A stretch of 64,000 nt of DNA from Agrobacterium pusense (GCF_900102105.1 NZ_FNBB01000008.1:1-64000); one strand, 5' to 3'; positions 33,811-41,649 are shown, numbered from the stretch's first letter. The notes: a model not told the origin generated them from the sequence alone. Made by a program: numbers and translations.

Positions 33811-34056
33811 TCATTCTGCGGCCTCCAGGGGGCGAGGAACAGCGTTCGGCCAATCGCATCCATCGGGCCAGTTGCTGCTGAACCAGCTAACAACCTCGTC
33901 ATACTTTTTGGCGGTGAAGGTCTTCCCGTCTCTGATTCGGGAGAAGAAGCGACTGTCGGCAGCGCAATGCCTGCCTACCGTGGACTCGCCAAGAGCCTTG
34001 GCCTCACAAAAGGCATTCGAAAGCGTCAGCAGATGATCGGCGAGTTGCGTTTCCAT
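33811..34056 (-). CDS. Cro-like DNA-binding regulator
   Basis: About 81 residues from the ATG at 34056, a few bases after the -10 of the leftward promoter, with AAGGGCGG just upstream. It has a helix-turn-helix-like core: FCEAKALGESTVGRHCAADSRFFSRIRDGKTFTAKKYDEVVSWF. It is divergent from the S24 repressor, the lambda cro position. It probably shuts down repressor expression. Confidence 0.7.
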   Translation of the reverse strand: METQLADHLLTLSNAFCEAKALGESTVGRHCAADSRFFSRIRDGKTFTAKKYDEVVSWFSSNWPDGCDWPNAVPRPLEAAE

Positions 34057-34062
34057 GCCGCC

Positions 34063-34091
34063 CTTATAGTGGGATGCATCCCACTTTGCAA
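34063..34091 (-). promoter_or_regulatory. Leftward early promoter with embedded operator
   Basis: On the minus strand: TTGCAA (34091-34086), a 17-base spacer, TATAAG (34068-34063). The spacer is the palindrome AGTGGGATGCATCCCAC; with the flanking T it is an 18-bp perfect dyad (34068-34085). Repressor bound here would block the promoter fully. The start of transcription would fall within a few bases of the Cro-like ATG. Confidence 0.8.
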
Positions 34092-34136
34092 TAGGAAACA
34101 TCCCATTCGCGTTTGGAGGGGGAAATTTCCTATTAT
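34090..34136 (+). promoter_or_regulatory. Probable repressor promoter region with degenerate operator
   Basis: A degenerate operator half (CATCCCATT at 34099-34107) and a small dyad GGAAATTTCC (34121-34130) lie upstream of TATTAT (34131-34136). TATTAT could be the -10 of a promoter whose transcript begins at the repressor ATG (34143), giving a leaderless message like lambda cI. No good -35 is seen, so activation is possible. Confidence 0.45.
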
Positions 34137-34142
34137 GCAGGC

Positions 34143-34844
34143 ATGAGCAAGCTCCAAGAAATCGCGATCCAACGACTGAATGAACTCGACCTGGGACCCG
34201 TTGAGGCCGCGGTGAAAGCCGGCCTGGAACGGACCTTCCTGCGGGACTTAGTCGACGGCAAGAAATCCACGGTCACGCTGAAGAAGATGCCCGACCTGGC
34301 GCGAGCACTTCAACTGGATGCGGACGCGCTGATGAGAGGAGAGGTTGTTCGACTAAGTCATCCAGACGATGGCGCGGCGCCCACCGCGACAAAGCCGAAC
34401 GCAAGCTTTCCGCCAAGGTTTCAGAAATTCGAGAGCGACGGCTACATTCCGCTTCTGGGGCAGTCTATCGGCGGCCCAAATGGCCGCTTCATCCTGAACG
34501 GGTCTGAGGTGGGCCGGCTATTCGTTCCGCCGATGCTGGAAGGCGTTGAGGGTGCATACGCTGTGCGGGTCTACGGCACATCGATGGAGCCTCGCTTTAA
34601 GGCCGGAGAGACGGTTTGGATCAATCCGAACGAGCCTGTCCGTGCGGGCGACGATGTAATCGTCCAAGTAGCGACTGACGAAGAAAATCAGCGCGAAAGC
34701 TATATCAAGGAGTTCCGCTCACAGTCGAGCAAGGTCACGCGACTTTGGCAACACAACCCAGACGAAGGCGAAACAAATGAGGTGACATTCCCCTCTTCGT
34801 CTGTGTTCTCGGTCCACAAGATCGTGTTTCACGCAACAGTCTGA
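34143..34844 (+). CDS. Phage repressor (S24/LexA-like)
   Basis: 233 residues from the ATG at 34143. N-terminal DNA-binding part (about 1-65: IQRLNELDLGPVEAAVKAGL, LRDLVDGKKSTVTLKKMPDLARALQLD) joined by a linker to an S24 peptidase-like domain. Ser147 in RVYGTSMEPRF and Lys189 in ESYIKEF give the Ser/Lys pair; LEGVEGAYAV precedes it. It should hold lysogeny by binding the AGTGGGAT-type operators on both sides of the gene, and could be lost through RecA-stimulated cleavage. Confidence 0.9.
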   Translation: MSKLQEIAIQRLNELDLGPVEAAVKAGLERTFLRDLVDGKKSTVTLKKMPDLARALQLDADALMRGEVVRLSHPDDGAAPTATKPNASFPPRFQKFESDGYIPLLGQSIGGPNGRFILNGSEVGRLFVPPMLEGVEGAYAVRVYGTSMEPRFKAGETVWINPNEPVRAGDDVIVQVATDEENQRESYIKEFRSQSSKVTRLWQHNPDEGETNEVTFPSSSVFSVHKIVFHATV

Positions 34845-35095
34845 GCGACTGGCAATTCAATCCACTTCGGTCGGATCGTGAGGTTCCTCTGCGTCGGAGG
34901 AACCTTCGGACATTCTGAACACCGGATCTTGCGGCAAAGCTGCATGTAGTTATGCACCCCTAAGGCGGCCGCCTCCCTCAGGTTTCGATATCCAAGCAAC
35001 CGCGAGTGCCCGCAGTCATCACAGGCGACGTAGAGCGAATCCAGCTCGATGACCAACCGCATGGCGTCTGGGTGGCTGACTGGCGGCGTTGCCAT
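34829..35095 (-). CDS. Hypothetical protein with paired Cys motifs
   Basis: 88 residues with ACDDCGH and RCSEC, a four-Cys zinc-like set. AGGAGAGGAAT before the ATG is a good ribosome site. It converges on the repressor and overlaps its last 16 bases. Role unknown; it is transcribed opposite to the repressor, so it may belong to a separate transcript. Confidence 0.55.
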   Translation of the reverse strand: MATPPVSHPDAMRLVIELDSLYVACDDCGHSRLLGYRNLREAAALGVHNYMQLCRKIRCSECPKVPPTQRNLTIRPKWIELPVAQTVA

Positions 35096-35245
35096 ATTCC
35101 TCTCCTGTTTGTTCTCATTTCGTTCATGTTAAAAAGACATGACTCAATCAGAGAGTCGAGTCGAAAGTGATTCGTTTTTTTCGCCGTTTCGCAAACCTCT
35201 AATTTACAAAGGAAATTTCGGGTGCTCGTGGGATCACTCAACGCC

Positions 35246-35263
35246 GGTAGGATGCATCCCACT
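35246..35263. promoter_or_regulatory. Upstream operator copy
   Basis: GGTAGGATGCATCCCACT, 16 of 18 bases identical to the palindromic operator at 34068-34085. It lies just upstream of the rightward promoter and may give cooperative repressor binding with the copy inside that promoter. A further half-like GTGGGATCAC occurs near 35228. Confidence 0.7.
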
Positions 35264-35271
35264 TTTTGATC

Positions 35272-35300
35272 TTGCAAAGTGGGATTTATCCCACTATAAC
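35272..35300 (+). promoter_or_regulatory. Rightward early promoter with embedded operator
   Basis: TTGCAA (35272-35277), 17-base spacer AGTGGGATTTATCCCAC, TATAAC (35295-35300). The architecture is the same as that of the leftward promoter 1.2 kb away, with the operator exactly filling the spacer. It should drive the rightward early genes from about 35307. Confidence 0.8.
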
Positions 35301-35385
35301 GTCCCCATCCGAGCAAACCACATGGCCCGGACAAAGACCGGACGGCACCCTTTCCCCTCGCCTCGATGCCGTCCGGTCTCCCTTC

Positions 35386-35402
35386 AACGGATGGAGACCG
35401 GC
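35386..35402 (+). promoter_or_regulatory. Ribosome-site copy of the repeated cassette
   Basis: AACGGATGGAGA is shared with the two fuller cassettes downstream and places the ribosome site just before the ATG at 35403. This decides that start over in-frame ATGs at 35323 and 35391. Confidence 0.5.
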
Positions 35403-35585
35403 ATGAATGTCAGTGCGATGAATGACAATGAAAAGATCGAAGCGATGGCCGCCGCGATGCGCCGCTTCGGTGAAGGCTGCACCCGCGAGCAGCTGAACCT
35501 CTATTTCCTGAACTCCGATATCGACCGCTTGCACGAACAGGCGCGCATGAAGGCGAACGACGACGCGCTTCTTGAAGCCGCCTGA
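35403..35585 (+). CDS. Small early phage protein
   Basis: 60 residues, helical and acidic (NDNEKIEAMAAAMRRFGEGCTREQLNLYFL...EQARMKANDDALLEAA). First gene of the rightward operon and just after its promoter. No family recognised. Codon use is like its neighbours. Confidence 0.5.
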   Translation: MNVSAMNDNEKIEAMAAAMRRFGEGCTREQLNLYFLNSDIDRLHEQARMKANDDALLEAA

Positions 35586-35644
35586 CACGTCCGTTCCGGT
35601 TTCCGCCTCGTCCGAGGCGGTTTCCCGAACGGATGGAGACAGAC
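35583..35644 (+). repeat. Repeated hairpin/RBS cassette, copy 1
   Basis: Begins with the TGA of the upstream gene (TGACACGTCCG), then a perfect 8-bp hairpin (CCGCCTCG, TC, CGAGGCGG; 35603-35620), T-run, and AACGGATGGAG just before the next ATG. Copy 2 at 35906-35966 matches along nearly its whole length. Confidence 0.75.
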
Positions 35645-35908
35645 ATGGCAAAGCCATCACCAGCACAGCGCCGAAAGGCAACATGCGGACCCGCATTTAG
35701 ACAATCGTATATTGATGACGGCTGGACGGCTGGCGCACCTCACATCATTTCCGCCTTCAGTCGACTGAGAGCCGCATCGGAGATCCGCAAGCGTTATGTC
35801 GCAGGTCGAATGAGAGCGAACGATGCGTTGCGTCTCTCCTACATCACCCTCCTCCATGCGCGGAAGGACCTGCACAACGGGCGGCGGCTGACGCCATTGC
35901 CCGCCTGA
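35645..35908 (+). CDS. Small early phage protein
   Basis: 87 residues, strongly basic (MAKPSPAQRRKATCGPAFRQ...RLRAASEIRKRYVAGRMRANDALRLS). It could be DNA-binding. The start follows the repeated cassette's GGATGGAG and is chosen on that basis. No family recognised. Confidence 0.5.
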   Translation: MAKPSPAQRRKATCGPAFRQSYIDDGWTAGAPHIISAFSRLRAASEIRKRYVAGRMRANDALRLSYITLLHARKDLHNGRRLTPLPA

Positions 35909-35966
35909 CACGTCCGCTCCGGTTTCCGCCTCACGCGAGGCGGTTCCAGAACGGATGGAGGCCAAC
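35906..35966 (+). repeat. Repeated hairpin/RBS cassette, copy 2
   Basis: Begins with the TGA of the upstream gene (TGACACGTCCG), then CCGCCTC, loop ACGC, GAGGCGG (35926-35943), then AACGGATGGAG. Differences from copy 1 fall mainly in the loop, which points to selection for the stem. The next gene starts at GTG. Confidence 0.75.
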
Positions 35967-36167
35967 GTGACCCAGATATCCCCCGCATACCCCTTAGCCT
36001 GCAAGAACCTCGGTACCTTTCACAAGGTCAAGCCAGCACCCTATTCCCGCATCACTATCGTGAGCATGACAGGCGCCGCCTTTCTGGCGCTCCTCATGGC
36101 TGCATCTCTGTGCGGCGTCCGTGTCGTCGAGGTTGAGCGCCAGCTTGAACAGGCGACGCGCATATGA
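35967..36167 (+). CDS. Small membrane protein
   Basis: 66 residues from a GTG placed after the cassette's GGATGGAG (an in-frame ATG lies 12 bases upstream, inside the ribosome site). It has one membrane helix (about residues 33-51, MTGAAFLALLMAASLCGV) and a short charged tail. The stop overlaps the next start (ATGA). Confidence 0.45.
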   Translation: MTQISPAYPLACKNLGTFHKVKPAPYSRITIVSMTGAAFLALLMAASLCGVRVVEVERQLEQATRI

Positions 36168-36325
36168 TCCGGCTCGTTCTCCTCAGAATCCGACTGGACG
36201 AAGCCGCCGACGCCATGCGCGATGACATGGTCGAGCTTTGCAAGATCGACGTGTTCGTCATCACGCTCAGCGCATTCCGTGCGCCGCAGATCAACCTTCG
36301 CAAGCAGGAGGGCGTCTGGCAATGA
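36164..36325 (+). CDS. 53-residue hypothetical protein
   Basis: ATG overlaps the upstream stop (ATGA) and its own stop overlaps the next gene (ATGA). Sequence MIRLVLLRIRLDEAADAM..., then CKIDVFVITLS; helical with an acidic middle. Overlap on both sides and neighbours' codon pattern support it. Function unknown. Confidence 0.5.
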   Translation: MIRLVLLRIRLDEAADAMRDDMVELCKIDVFVITLSAFRAPQINLRKQEGVWQ

Positions 36326-36672
36326 GCGCCGAGATCTTCACCCTGCCCGTTCGCAGGCCTCCCGTACGCCTCGTCTTTTCAGCAGGTGGTCCGCGCAAGA
36401 CGGAAAGCGACGTGTTCGTCGAGCGCCAGCTCGCGGAAGCAAACTCGCACCTGATCGGCGCGCAGTCCGACATCGCGCACGCCTTCAAGGTCGTGACCAA
36501 CGGCAGAACCCTGCCCGAACACGACGCCACGATGATGGGCGACACGCTGGAATCGGTCCTGCGTGCCGCCGTTCCCCTTCTCAATCTCTCCGGAGCCAGC
36601 AACCGCGACCGCGATCTTTCGCGCGCCGTTCGCCAATGGCTCCAGGTCAACGGGAGCCTAGACCATGACTAA
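36322..36672 (+). CDS. Hypothetical early phage protein
   Basis: 116 residues (ATGA overlap at the start). After a Pro/Arg-rich N-terminus (LPVRRPPVRLV) it is helical (EANSHLIGAQSDIAHAFKVV, DTLESVLRAAVPLLNL). No family recognised. Its stop overlaps the next start by several bases. Confidence 0.5.
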   Translation: MSAEIFTLPVRRPPVRLVFSAGGPRKTESDVFVERQLAEANSHLIGAQSDIAHAFKVVTNGRTLPEHDATMMGDTLESVLRAAVPLLNLSGASNRDRDLSRAVRQWLQVNGSLDHD

Positions 36673-36769
36673 ATCCGCGATCGAGCGCGAAGCGCGCATC
36701 CTTCAGACCCTCGTCGGCTCTGTCTTTACCATCGCGATGGTGGCGGGCATGCTGGCTGGAGTGATCTGA
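36665..36769 (+). CDS. 34-residue membrane peptide
   Basis: Short frame MTKSAIEREARILQ then TLVGSVFTIAMVAGMLAG, a single membrane helix. It overlaps the preceding stop and leaves one base before the next ATG. Tight packing suggests a real gene; size makes it uncertain. Confidence 0.45.
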   Translation: MTKSAIEREARILQTLVGSVFTIAMVAGMLAGVI

Positions 36770-36770
36770 C

Positions 36771-37061
36771 ATGCGCCAGAACAACAAACTTGGCGGCACG
36801 AAGCTGCCGTCCGCCGTCATGCTCACTCGCTGCGCGCAGATGGGCATGGGCCGCGCCCAGATCGCCGACCACTACAGCGCCAGCATCAAGCGCGTCACGA
36901 CGCGGCTGCGCGAGCTGGGCGTCGTCGCTCCGCTCTATGGCAAGACATGGCGCGAGGCGCGGTTCAATTTTGACACGGTCGTTGTGCGCCGTTTCAGCAG
37001 CAGCATTACCCTGCCCTGCCCTGCGATCTATGCGGCCGCCTTGGAGAGTCCCCATGGCTGA
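36771..37061 (+). CDS. Small helix-turn-helix-like protein
   Basis: 96 residues with CAQMGMGRAQIADHYSASIKRVTTRLREL, a helix-turn-helix of the winged/sigma type near residues 20-50. The rest (ARFNFDTVVVRRFSSS) is short and basic. Its end overlaps the next gene in another frame. A regulator of the early operon is plausible. Confidence 0.55.
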   Translation: MRQNNKLGGTKLPSAVMLTRCAQMGMGRAQIADHYSASIKRVTTRLRELGVVAPLYGKTWREARFNFDTVVVRRFSSSITLPCPAIYAAALESPHG

Positions 37062-38019
37062 CACCACGGCGATCTCCTGGACGGATTACACCTGGTCGCC
37101 GTGGACCGGCTGCGCACGCGTCAGCCCTGCATGCGATGGCTGCTATGCCGCACAGCTGATGGACACCCGCATGCATCGCGCCCAGTGGGGCGCGCCGGGG
37201 TCCGGTGAAGGCACCCGCAGTATCATGTCCGAGGATTATTGGAAAAAGCCGCTCGCGTGGAACCGCAAGGCCGCAAAGGCTAACGCTGCCCGCCCGCCTT
37301 TCGTGTTCCCGTCGCTGTGCGATCCCTTCGACAACGCCGTGCCCGCGGAGTGGCGGGAGCGCTTTTTCCAGTTGATCGACAACACGCCTTTTCTTGTCTG
37401 GCTGCTGCTGACGAAACGCATCGGCAACATCGAGAAGATGACGAGCGGGAAAACCATGCCGCGCAACATCGCGATTGGCGGCACGTTCTGCAATCAGATC
37501 GAATGGAGCCGCGACTGGCTGAAGCTGCAGCGCGCGAAGGAAGCGACCGGCGCTATCTTCTCATTCGGCTCCTACGAGCCTTTGCTGGGAGCAATCAGGT
37601 TCGAAGGCACCACATTGCCTGACTGGCTGATAACCGGCGGCGAGACCGACCAAGGCACGCACAAGGCGCGGCCCACGCACCCAGAATGGTTTCGCATGAT
37701 CCGCGATGCTTCGGCCGCCGCAGGAAAACCCTTTCACCATAAGCAAAATGGCGAATGGGCGACGGGCTTCTTTGAAGATCTCGGCGACGTGGCCGTGTTC
37801 AAGCCGGACGAACCGGGCGTGAAAGTGCCTGCGTTCGCCAAGGCCGACACCCACTGGTTTGACGACCGCGAATGGCCGGATGGTTGCGGTGCTGTCCGCG
37901 TCGGCAAAAGAAGATCCGGCCGCACGCTCGATGGCATCGAGCACAACGCTTTTCCAGAAATCGAAGTTGCGACAGTCAGCGTTCGGCATTGCCCCGCGCC
38001 GCCTGCACTCACCCCTTAA
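37054..38019 (+). CDS. Gp37/Gp68 (DUF5131) family protein
   Basis: 321 residues from the ATG at 37054. WTDYTWSPWTGCARVSPACDGCYAAQ gives Cys20, Cys27 and Cys30 (C-x6-C-x2-C), and LLLTKRIGNIEKM and DWLITGGETDQ follow; all are conserved in the DUF5131 family common in phages. The Cys set resembles an iron-sulfur binding motif of radical-SAM-like proteins. The role is unknown. It is followed by the clamp gene. Confidence 0.9.
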   Translation: MADTTAISWTDYTWSPWTGCARVSPACDGCYAAQLMDTRMHRAQWGAPGSGEGTRSIMSEDYWKKPLAWNRKAAKANAARPPFVFPSLCDPFDNAVPAEWRERFFQLIDNTPFLVWLLLTKRIGNIEKMTSGKTMPRNIAIGGTFCNQIEWSRDWLKLQRAKEATGAIFSFGSYEPLLGAIRFEGTTLPDWLITGGETDQGTHKARPTHPEWFRMIRDASAAAGKPFHHKQNGEWATGFFEDLGDVAVFKPDEPGVKVPAFAKADTHWFDDREWPDGCGAVRVGKRRSGRTLDGIEHNAFPEIEVATVSVRHCPAPPALTP

Positions 38020-38043
38020 CGTCTGAAACGAAAGGCCACGGGA

Positions 38044-39216
38044 ATGATCAGCCAAACGACGGCATCAAAATACGTCTCCGTTGAAGCCAAGGAACTGGCA
38101 TCGGCGCTTAAGCTGGCGAACTCGATTATCGAGGTGCGAAACACCATCCCGATACTGAACGACATTCGCCTCAACTACGGCAAGAAAGGCTTGTCCGTCG
38201 AGGCAACCGATCTGGACCTGCATGCAACCATCCACGTCGACGAGATCGAGGGCGCTGGCGCCTGGTCGCTGTGCATTCCCGCTCGGTTCCTTGCTGCCGT
38301 TGCATCTGCCGCAGGAACCGGATGGGTTCACATTGAGCCCGCTCAGGTCGAGACGAAGAACGAAAAGACAGGCGCCACGTCGGTCCGACACAGCGCCGAG
38401 ATCCGCGTTGGCGTTGCCTCTTACACGGTGGAGGCGCACGCGCCGGAGGACTACCCAACGATCGCAGGCGAAAAGGCCGGAATGGTCGAGCGCTTCACCA
38501 ACGGTCATTTCGCGCTTGCACTGAAAAAAGTGTCCGGCTGCATCTCAACAGAGGAGACGCGCTATTACCTGAACGGCGTCAACTGGGCATCCACGCCGAA
38601 CGGCAGACGGATGGCCGCCACGGATGGTCACCGCCTGGCACTCTGCAGGTACGCAGCGAACGAAGACGAAACCGCCTTCAGCTACATCATCCCACGCAAA
38701 ACCGTGGGCGTGATTTCCCAGTACCTCGCCAACGCCGACGTAGAGATCTTCTCCGTAAGCAACGGCAACAAGATCATCGACACCGTTCTCGAATTCAAGG
38801 GGCCGGGACTCGTCCTGCGAAGCAAGCTTATCGACGGCACGTTCCCCGATATCGAGCGGGTGATACCGAAAGAGTTTGCCCACCGACTTGAGATCCGGAC
38901 CGACGAGATGCTGCCGGCGATCCGGCAAGCTACCGCTATTGGCGGCTGGCGCGGCTCAGCAATCCGGCTGCACGGCGTTTCGGGAAAGCTGCATGTCGAG
39001 GTGAAAAACGAGGAGCTGGGCACCGCTAAAGTATCCACCTCCTGCGACTGGCCGGATGATCTCGCACCGATCGGCGTCAACAGCCGCTATATGGCCGACA
39101 TGGTGAAGCGCTGCCAAGGCTCTGTCGCCATGCAACTGAATGGCGATGGCGGCCCGATTGCCCTTGCAGATCAGGATTCGGAAATGACCCGGCTCCTCAT
39201 GCCGATGAGGGTTTAG
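38044..39216 (+). CDS. Phage DNA polymerase III beta clamp (DnaN-like)
   Basis: 390 residues, the usual clamp length. Three clamp domains: N-terminal VEAKELASALKLANSIIEVRNTIPIL, middle TRYYLNGVNW and ATDGHRLALCRY (the DnaN signature), C-terminal end RLLMPMRV. It would form the sliding ring that holds polymerase to DNA. The ATG has a weak ribosome site (CCACGGG). A clamp is unusual in a temperate phage of this size; presumably it tethers host polymerase to phage DNA. Confidence 0.9.
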   Translation: MISQTTASKYVSVEAKELASALKLANSIIEVRNTIPILNDIRLNYGKKGLSVEATDLDLHATIHVDEIEGAGAWSLCIPARFLAAVASAAGTGWVHIEPAQVETKNEKTGATSVRHSAEIRVGVASYTVEAHAPEDYPTIAGEKAGMVERFTNGHFALALKKVSGCISTEETRYYLNGVNWASTPNGRRMAATDGHRLALCRYAANEDETAFSYIIPRKTVGVISQYLANADVEIFSVSNGNKIIDTVLEFKGPGLVLRSKLIDGTFPDIERVIPKEFAHRLEIRTDEMLPAIRQATAIGGWRGSAIRLHGVSGKLHVEVKNEELGTAKVSTSCDWPDDLAPIGVNSRYMADMVKRCQGSVAMQLNGDGGPIALADQDSEMTRLLMPMRV

Positions 39217-39218
39217 AC

Positions 39219-39408
39219 ATGAACCAGCTAGCGACAGTAGACAGCGATATCGCTTTACGACAAGGCGCTTTCTGACTGGAAGCGGGTGACACGCACAGCG
39301 CTGGCGGACGGCGCCCGCACTCGCACAGAGGTTCTTTGGGTTAACCCGGCCTGCAAAGATCGTCTTCATTCATACGAGATTCCACTTGGATTGGAGGGCG
39401 CAGCATGA
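39219..39408 (+). pseudogene. Possible frameshifted small gene
   Basis: From the ATG at 39219 the frame (MNQLATVDSDIAL...) stops after 18 codons. In the +1 frame from about 39244 a further 54 codons are open (SLYDKALSDWKRVTR...EVLWVNPACKDR...LGLEGAA) and the TGA at 39406-39408 overlaps the next ATG (ATGA). One missing or extra base near 39244 would join them into a 60-odd-residue protein. Sequencing error or real inactivation. Confidence 0.5.
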
Positions 39409-39821
39409 GCGTCTACGTAGATGATGTGCGTCACAAGTTCGGAAACATGGTAATGTGCCACCTCTGGGCAGACACCGATGACGAACTTCTGGCAATGGTG
39501 GACAGGATTGGCGTCCAGCGGAAATGGATACAGGGCCACAAAACTCTGTCCTTCGGTAAACACCGCGATGCCTCTTGGGTGCATTTCGATATTTCGCTCT
39601 CAAAAAAGGCGCTCGCAATCGCAGCGGGCGCCATCCTGACCGATGAGTTTGGCCCGGTAATCCACACGAGTAATCTTAAAATCGTCTGGGGAGAGGCGAA
39701 TAATCGACCCGATATCGTCGAGCGAGCACGATCGATGATTATCCAAATCGAGGAAATCCGCACCGGCAGAGCAATGATGGCCGAGGAGGCTGCGGAGAAT
39801 GAGCAGCGAGGTCTATTCTGA
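39405..39821 (+). CDS. DUF4031 family protein
   Basis: 138 residues. MSVYVDDVRHKFGNMVMCHLWADTDDELLAM, then RIGVQRKWIQ and SWVHFDIS, is the DUF4031 pattern, though the end of the protein is longer. Function unknown; the family is common in phages. It overlaps the next gene. Confidence 0.8.
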   Translation: MSVYVDDVRHKFGNMVMCHLWADTDDELLAMVDRIGVQRKWIQGHKTLSFGKHRDASWVHFDISLSKKALAIAAGAILTDEFGPVIHTSNLKIVWGEANNRPDIVERARSMIIQIEEIRTGRAMMAEEAAENEQRGLF

Positions 39822-40362
39822 AATGGACCTCGACGAAGCCAAGCGCACATACCGAGAAGCCAGGGAGCTGTTGCCACTCGTCTCTGACGACTGGGAGCGG
39901 ACTTACAATCCCGCGACCAGCCAGGCCGAAATCTGCCAGCGCGATGACATGACCGGCGAAATCTTTCCGATCGTCATCATCCGCCCGGATTGTCCATACC
40001 ACGACGGCCAGCTCGTCGAGAAATCACTGACGTATTTCCGCGCGCTGATGATGGTGATTGATGAAGCCTTCGCGAAGATCCGCAGGCTGGAGAGCCAACA
40101 GCAACCGGCGCAAACGCCGCCACAGCCCAAGGAAAAGGACTTCCCGGCAGAGTGCGCGATGCTTTGCGGGAAGCAGGACTTCCGCCGCTATCTCATGCAG
40201 TGCCACGATCTCGCAGACGCGGCCGACGACGAGCGGGTCAACACTCGCGTGCGGCATATCCTCAACATCCGGTCTCGGGCCGAATTGAAAACAGACCAAC
40301 AGGCCGCAGCGCGCTGGAAGCGACTGCGCCGGGATTATTACGCATGGAAGGACGGCCGATGA
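39799..40362 (+). CDS. Hypothetical phage protein
   Basis: 187 residues, mostly helical. Two Cys at about 115-121 (AECAMLCGKQDFRRYLMQCHD) recall the DNA-end processing or metal-type helices of phage proteins, but I see no known fold. The stop overlaps the next start (ATGA). Confidence 0.5.
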   Translation: MSSEVYSEMDLDEAKRTYREARELLPLVSDDWERTYNPATSQAEICQRDDMTGEIFPIVIIRPDCPYHDGQLVEKSLTYFRALMMVIDEAFAKIRRLESQQQPAQTPPQPKEKDFPAECAMLCGKQDFRRYLMQCHDLADAADDERVNTRVRHILNIRSRAELKTDQQAAARWKRLRRDYYAWKDGR

Positions 40363-40571
40363 CCGTCTTTACCTACCAGGGTGTCACCATTGAGAGACTT
40401 GAGGAAATGCTCGTGTTCGCCGCCAAGGTCGTCGACGTGAAGGGGCCGATTGCGCAACCGTTACTCGACCGTGTCGAGCGCGAGTACCTAGCGGCGATAG
40501 AAGCAAAAAAGAGAGGCTCCCAAAGCGACCGCATCCGCAATTTAATAGGAGCCAATCGGGCTACAATTTAG
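40359..40571 (+). CDS. Small hypothetical phage protein
   Basis: 70 residues (ATGA overlap at the start). FTYQGVTIERLEEMLVFAAKVVD, then LLDRVEREYLAAIEAKKRG; helical, no family recognised. It is the last gene that reads like the phage operon; host genes follow after 214 bases. Confidence 0.5.
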   Translation: MTVFTYQGVTIERLEEMLVFAAKVVDVKGPIAQPLLDRVEREYLAAIEAKKRGSQSDRIRNLIGANRATI

Positions 40572-40785
40572 ATACAAAATTGACTACACGACGCCCGCAA
40601 TATTCTGCCACCGCATACTAACTATCTGATTTTCATACCAGACGCCGTTGCGAAAGAGTTAGATCCTACACCGGCCCGGGGAGCCATTTTTCTCAAAAGC
40701 GTGTCAGCCGAGCGAAGTGCAGCTGCAATTCGCCCGACGTGACCTAGAAGTTTTCGTGACTTCCTTCTCTGCGGCCGTCAGGCCA
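40572..40785. other. Gene-free prophage-host junction region
   Basis: No gene seen. Lower GC at the left (TATTCTGCC...ACTAACTATCTGATTTTC), then typical host composition. This is the most likely right end of the prophage. I find no copy of its sequence at the left edge of the window, so no attachment-site pair can be named. Confidence 0.4.
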
Positions 40786-41358
<573 letters not shown>

Positions 41359-41360
41359 TC

Positions 41361-41600
41361 ATGAACACCCCGCAGAAGCCGAAAACCGAACCGCTTGATA
41401 TTGAAGACGACAACGTTGCGCGTTTCGAGACAGACAGCGAGTTGAAAGACAAGGAAGGCGAGATTTATCCGGACGAGAGCATGAACCTGCGTGCACGCCG
41501 GCAGGCTGCAAGGCAGCACGAGGATGCTTTCATTGTCGCCACCGATCTGGAGGACGACGACCAGCGCGAGGCGGCGCCAGGCACGAGAGAACAGCCTTAA
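41361..41600 (+). CDS. Small acidic hypothetical protein
   Basis: 79 residues from the ATG at 41361, with AGGAGATCGCTTC upstream. The upstream frame to 41283 has no such site. Acidic and hydrophilic (LDIEDDNVARFETDSELKDKEGEIYPDE, LEDDDQREAAPG); likely disordered. Divergent from DUF2934. Confidence 0.6.
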   Translation: MNTPQKPKTEPLDIEDDNVARFETDSELKDKEGEIYPDESMNLRARRQAARQHEDAFIVATDLEDDDQREAAPGTREQP

Positions 41601-41605
41601 AAGGA

Positions 41606-41629
41606 AAAGGCGGGTCGAGGCCCGCCTTT
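41606..41629. terminator. Bidirectional terminator
   Basis: AAAGGCGGG, loop TCGAGG, CCCGCCTTT. It lies between two convergent genes and can stop both; A and T runs flank each side. Confidence 0.75.
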
Positions 41630-41649
41630 ATCAAGGAAATGCAGGGAAT

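Noticed and set aside
34057-34142. Operator palindromes as a CRISPR or repeat array
   Set aside because: Copies are few, at promoter positions and not evenly spaced; they fit operators.
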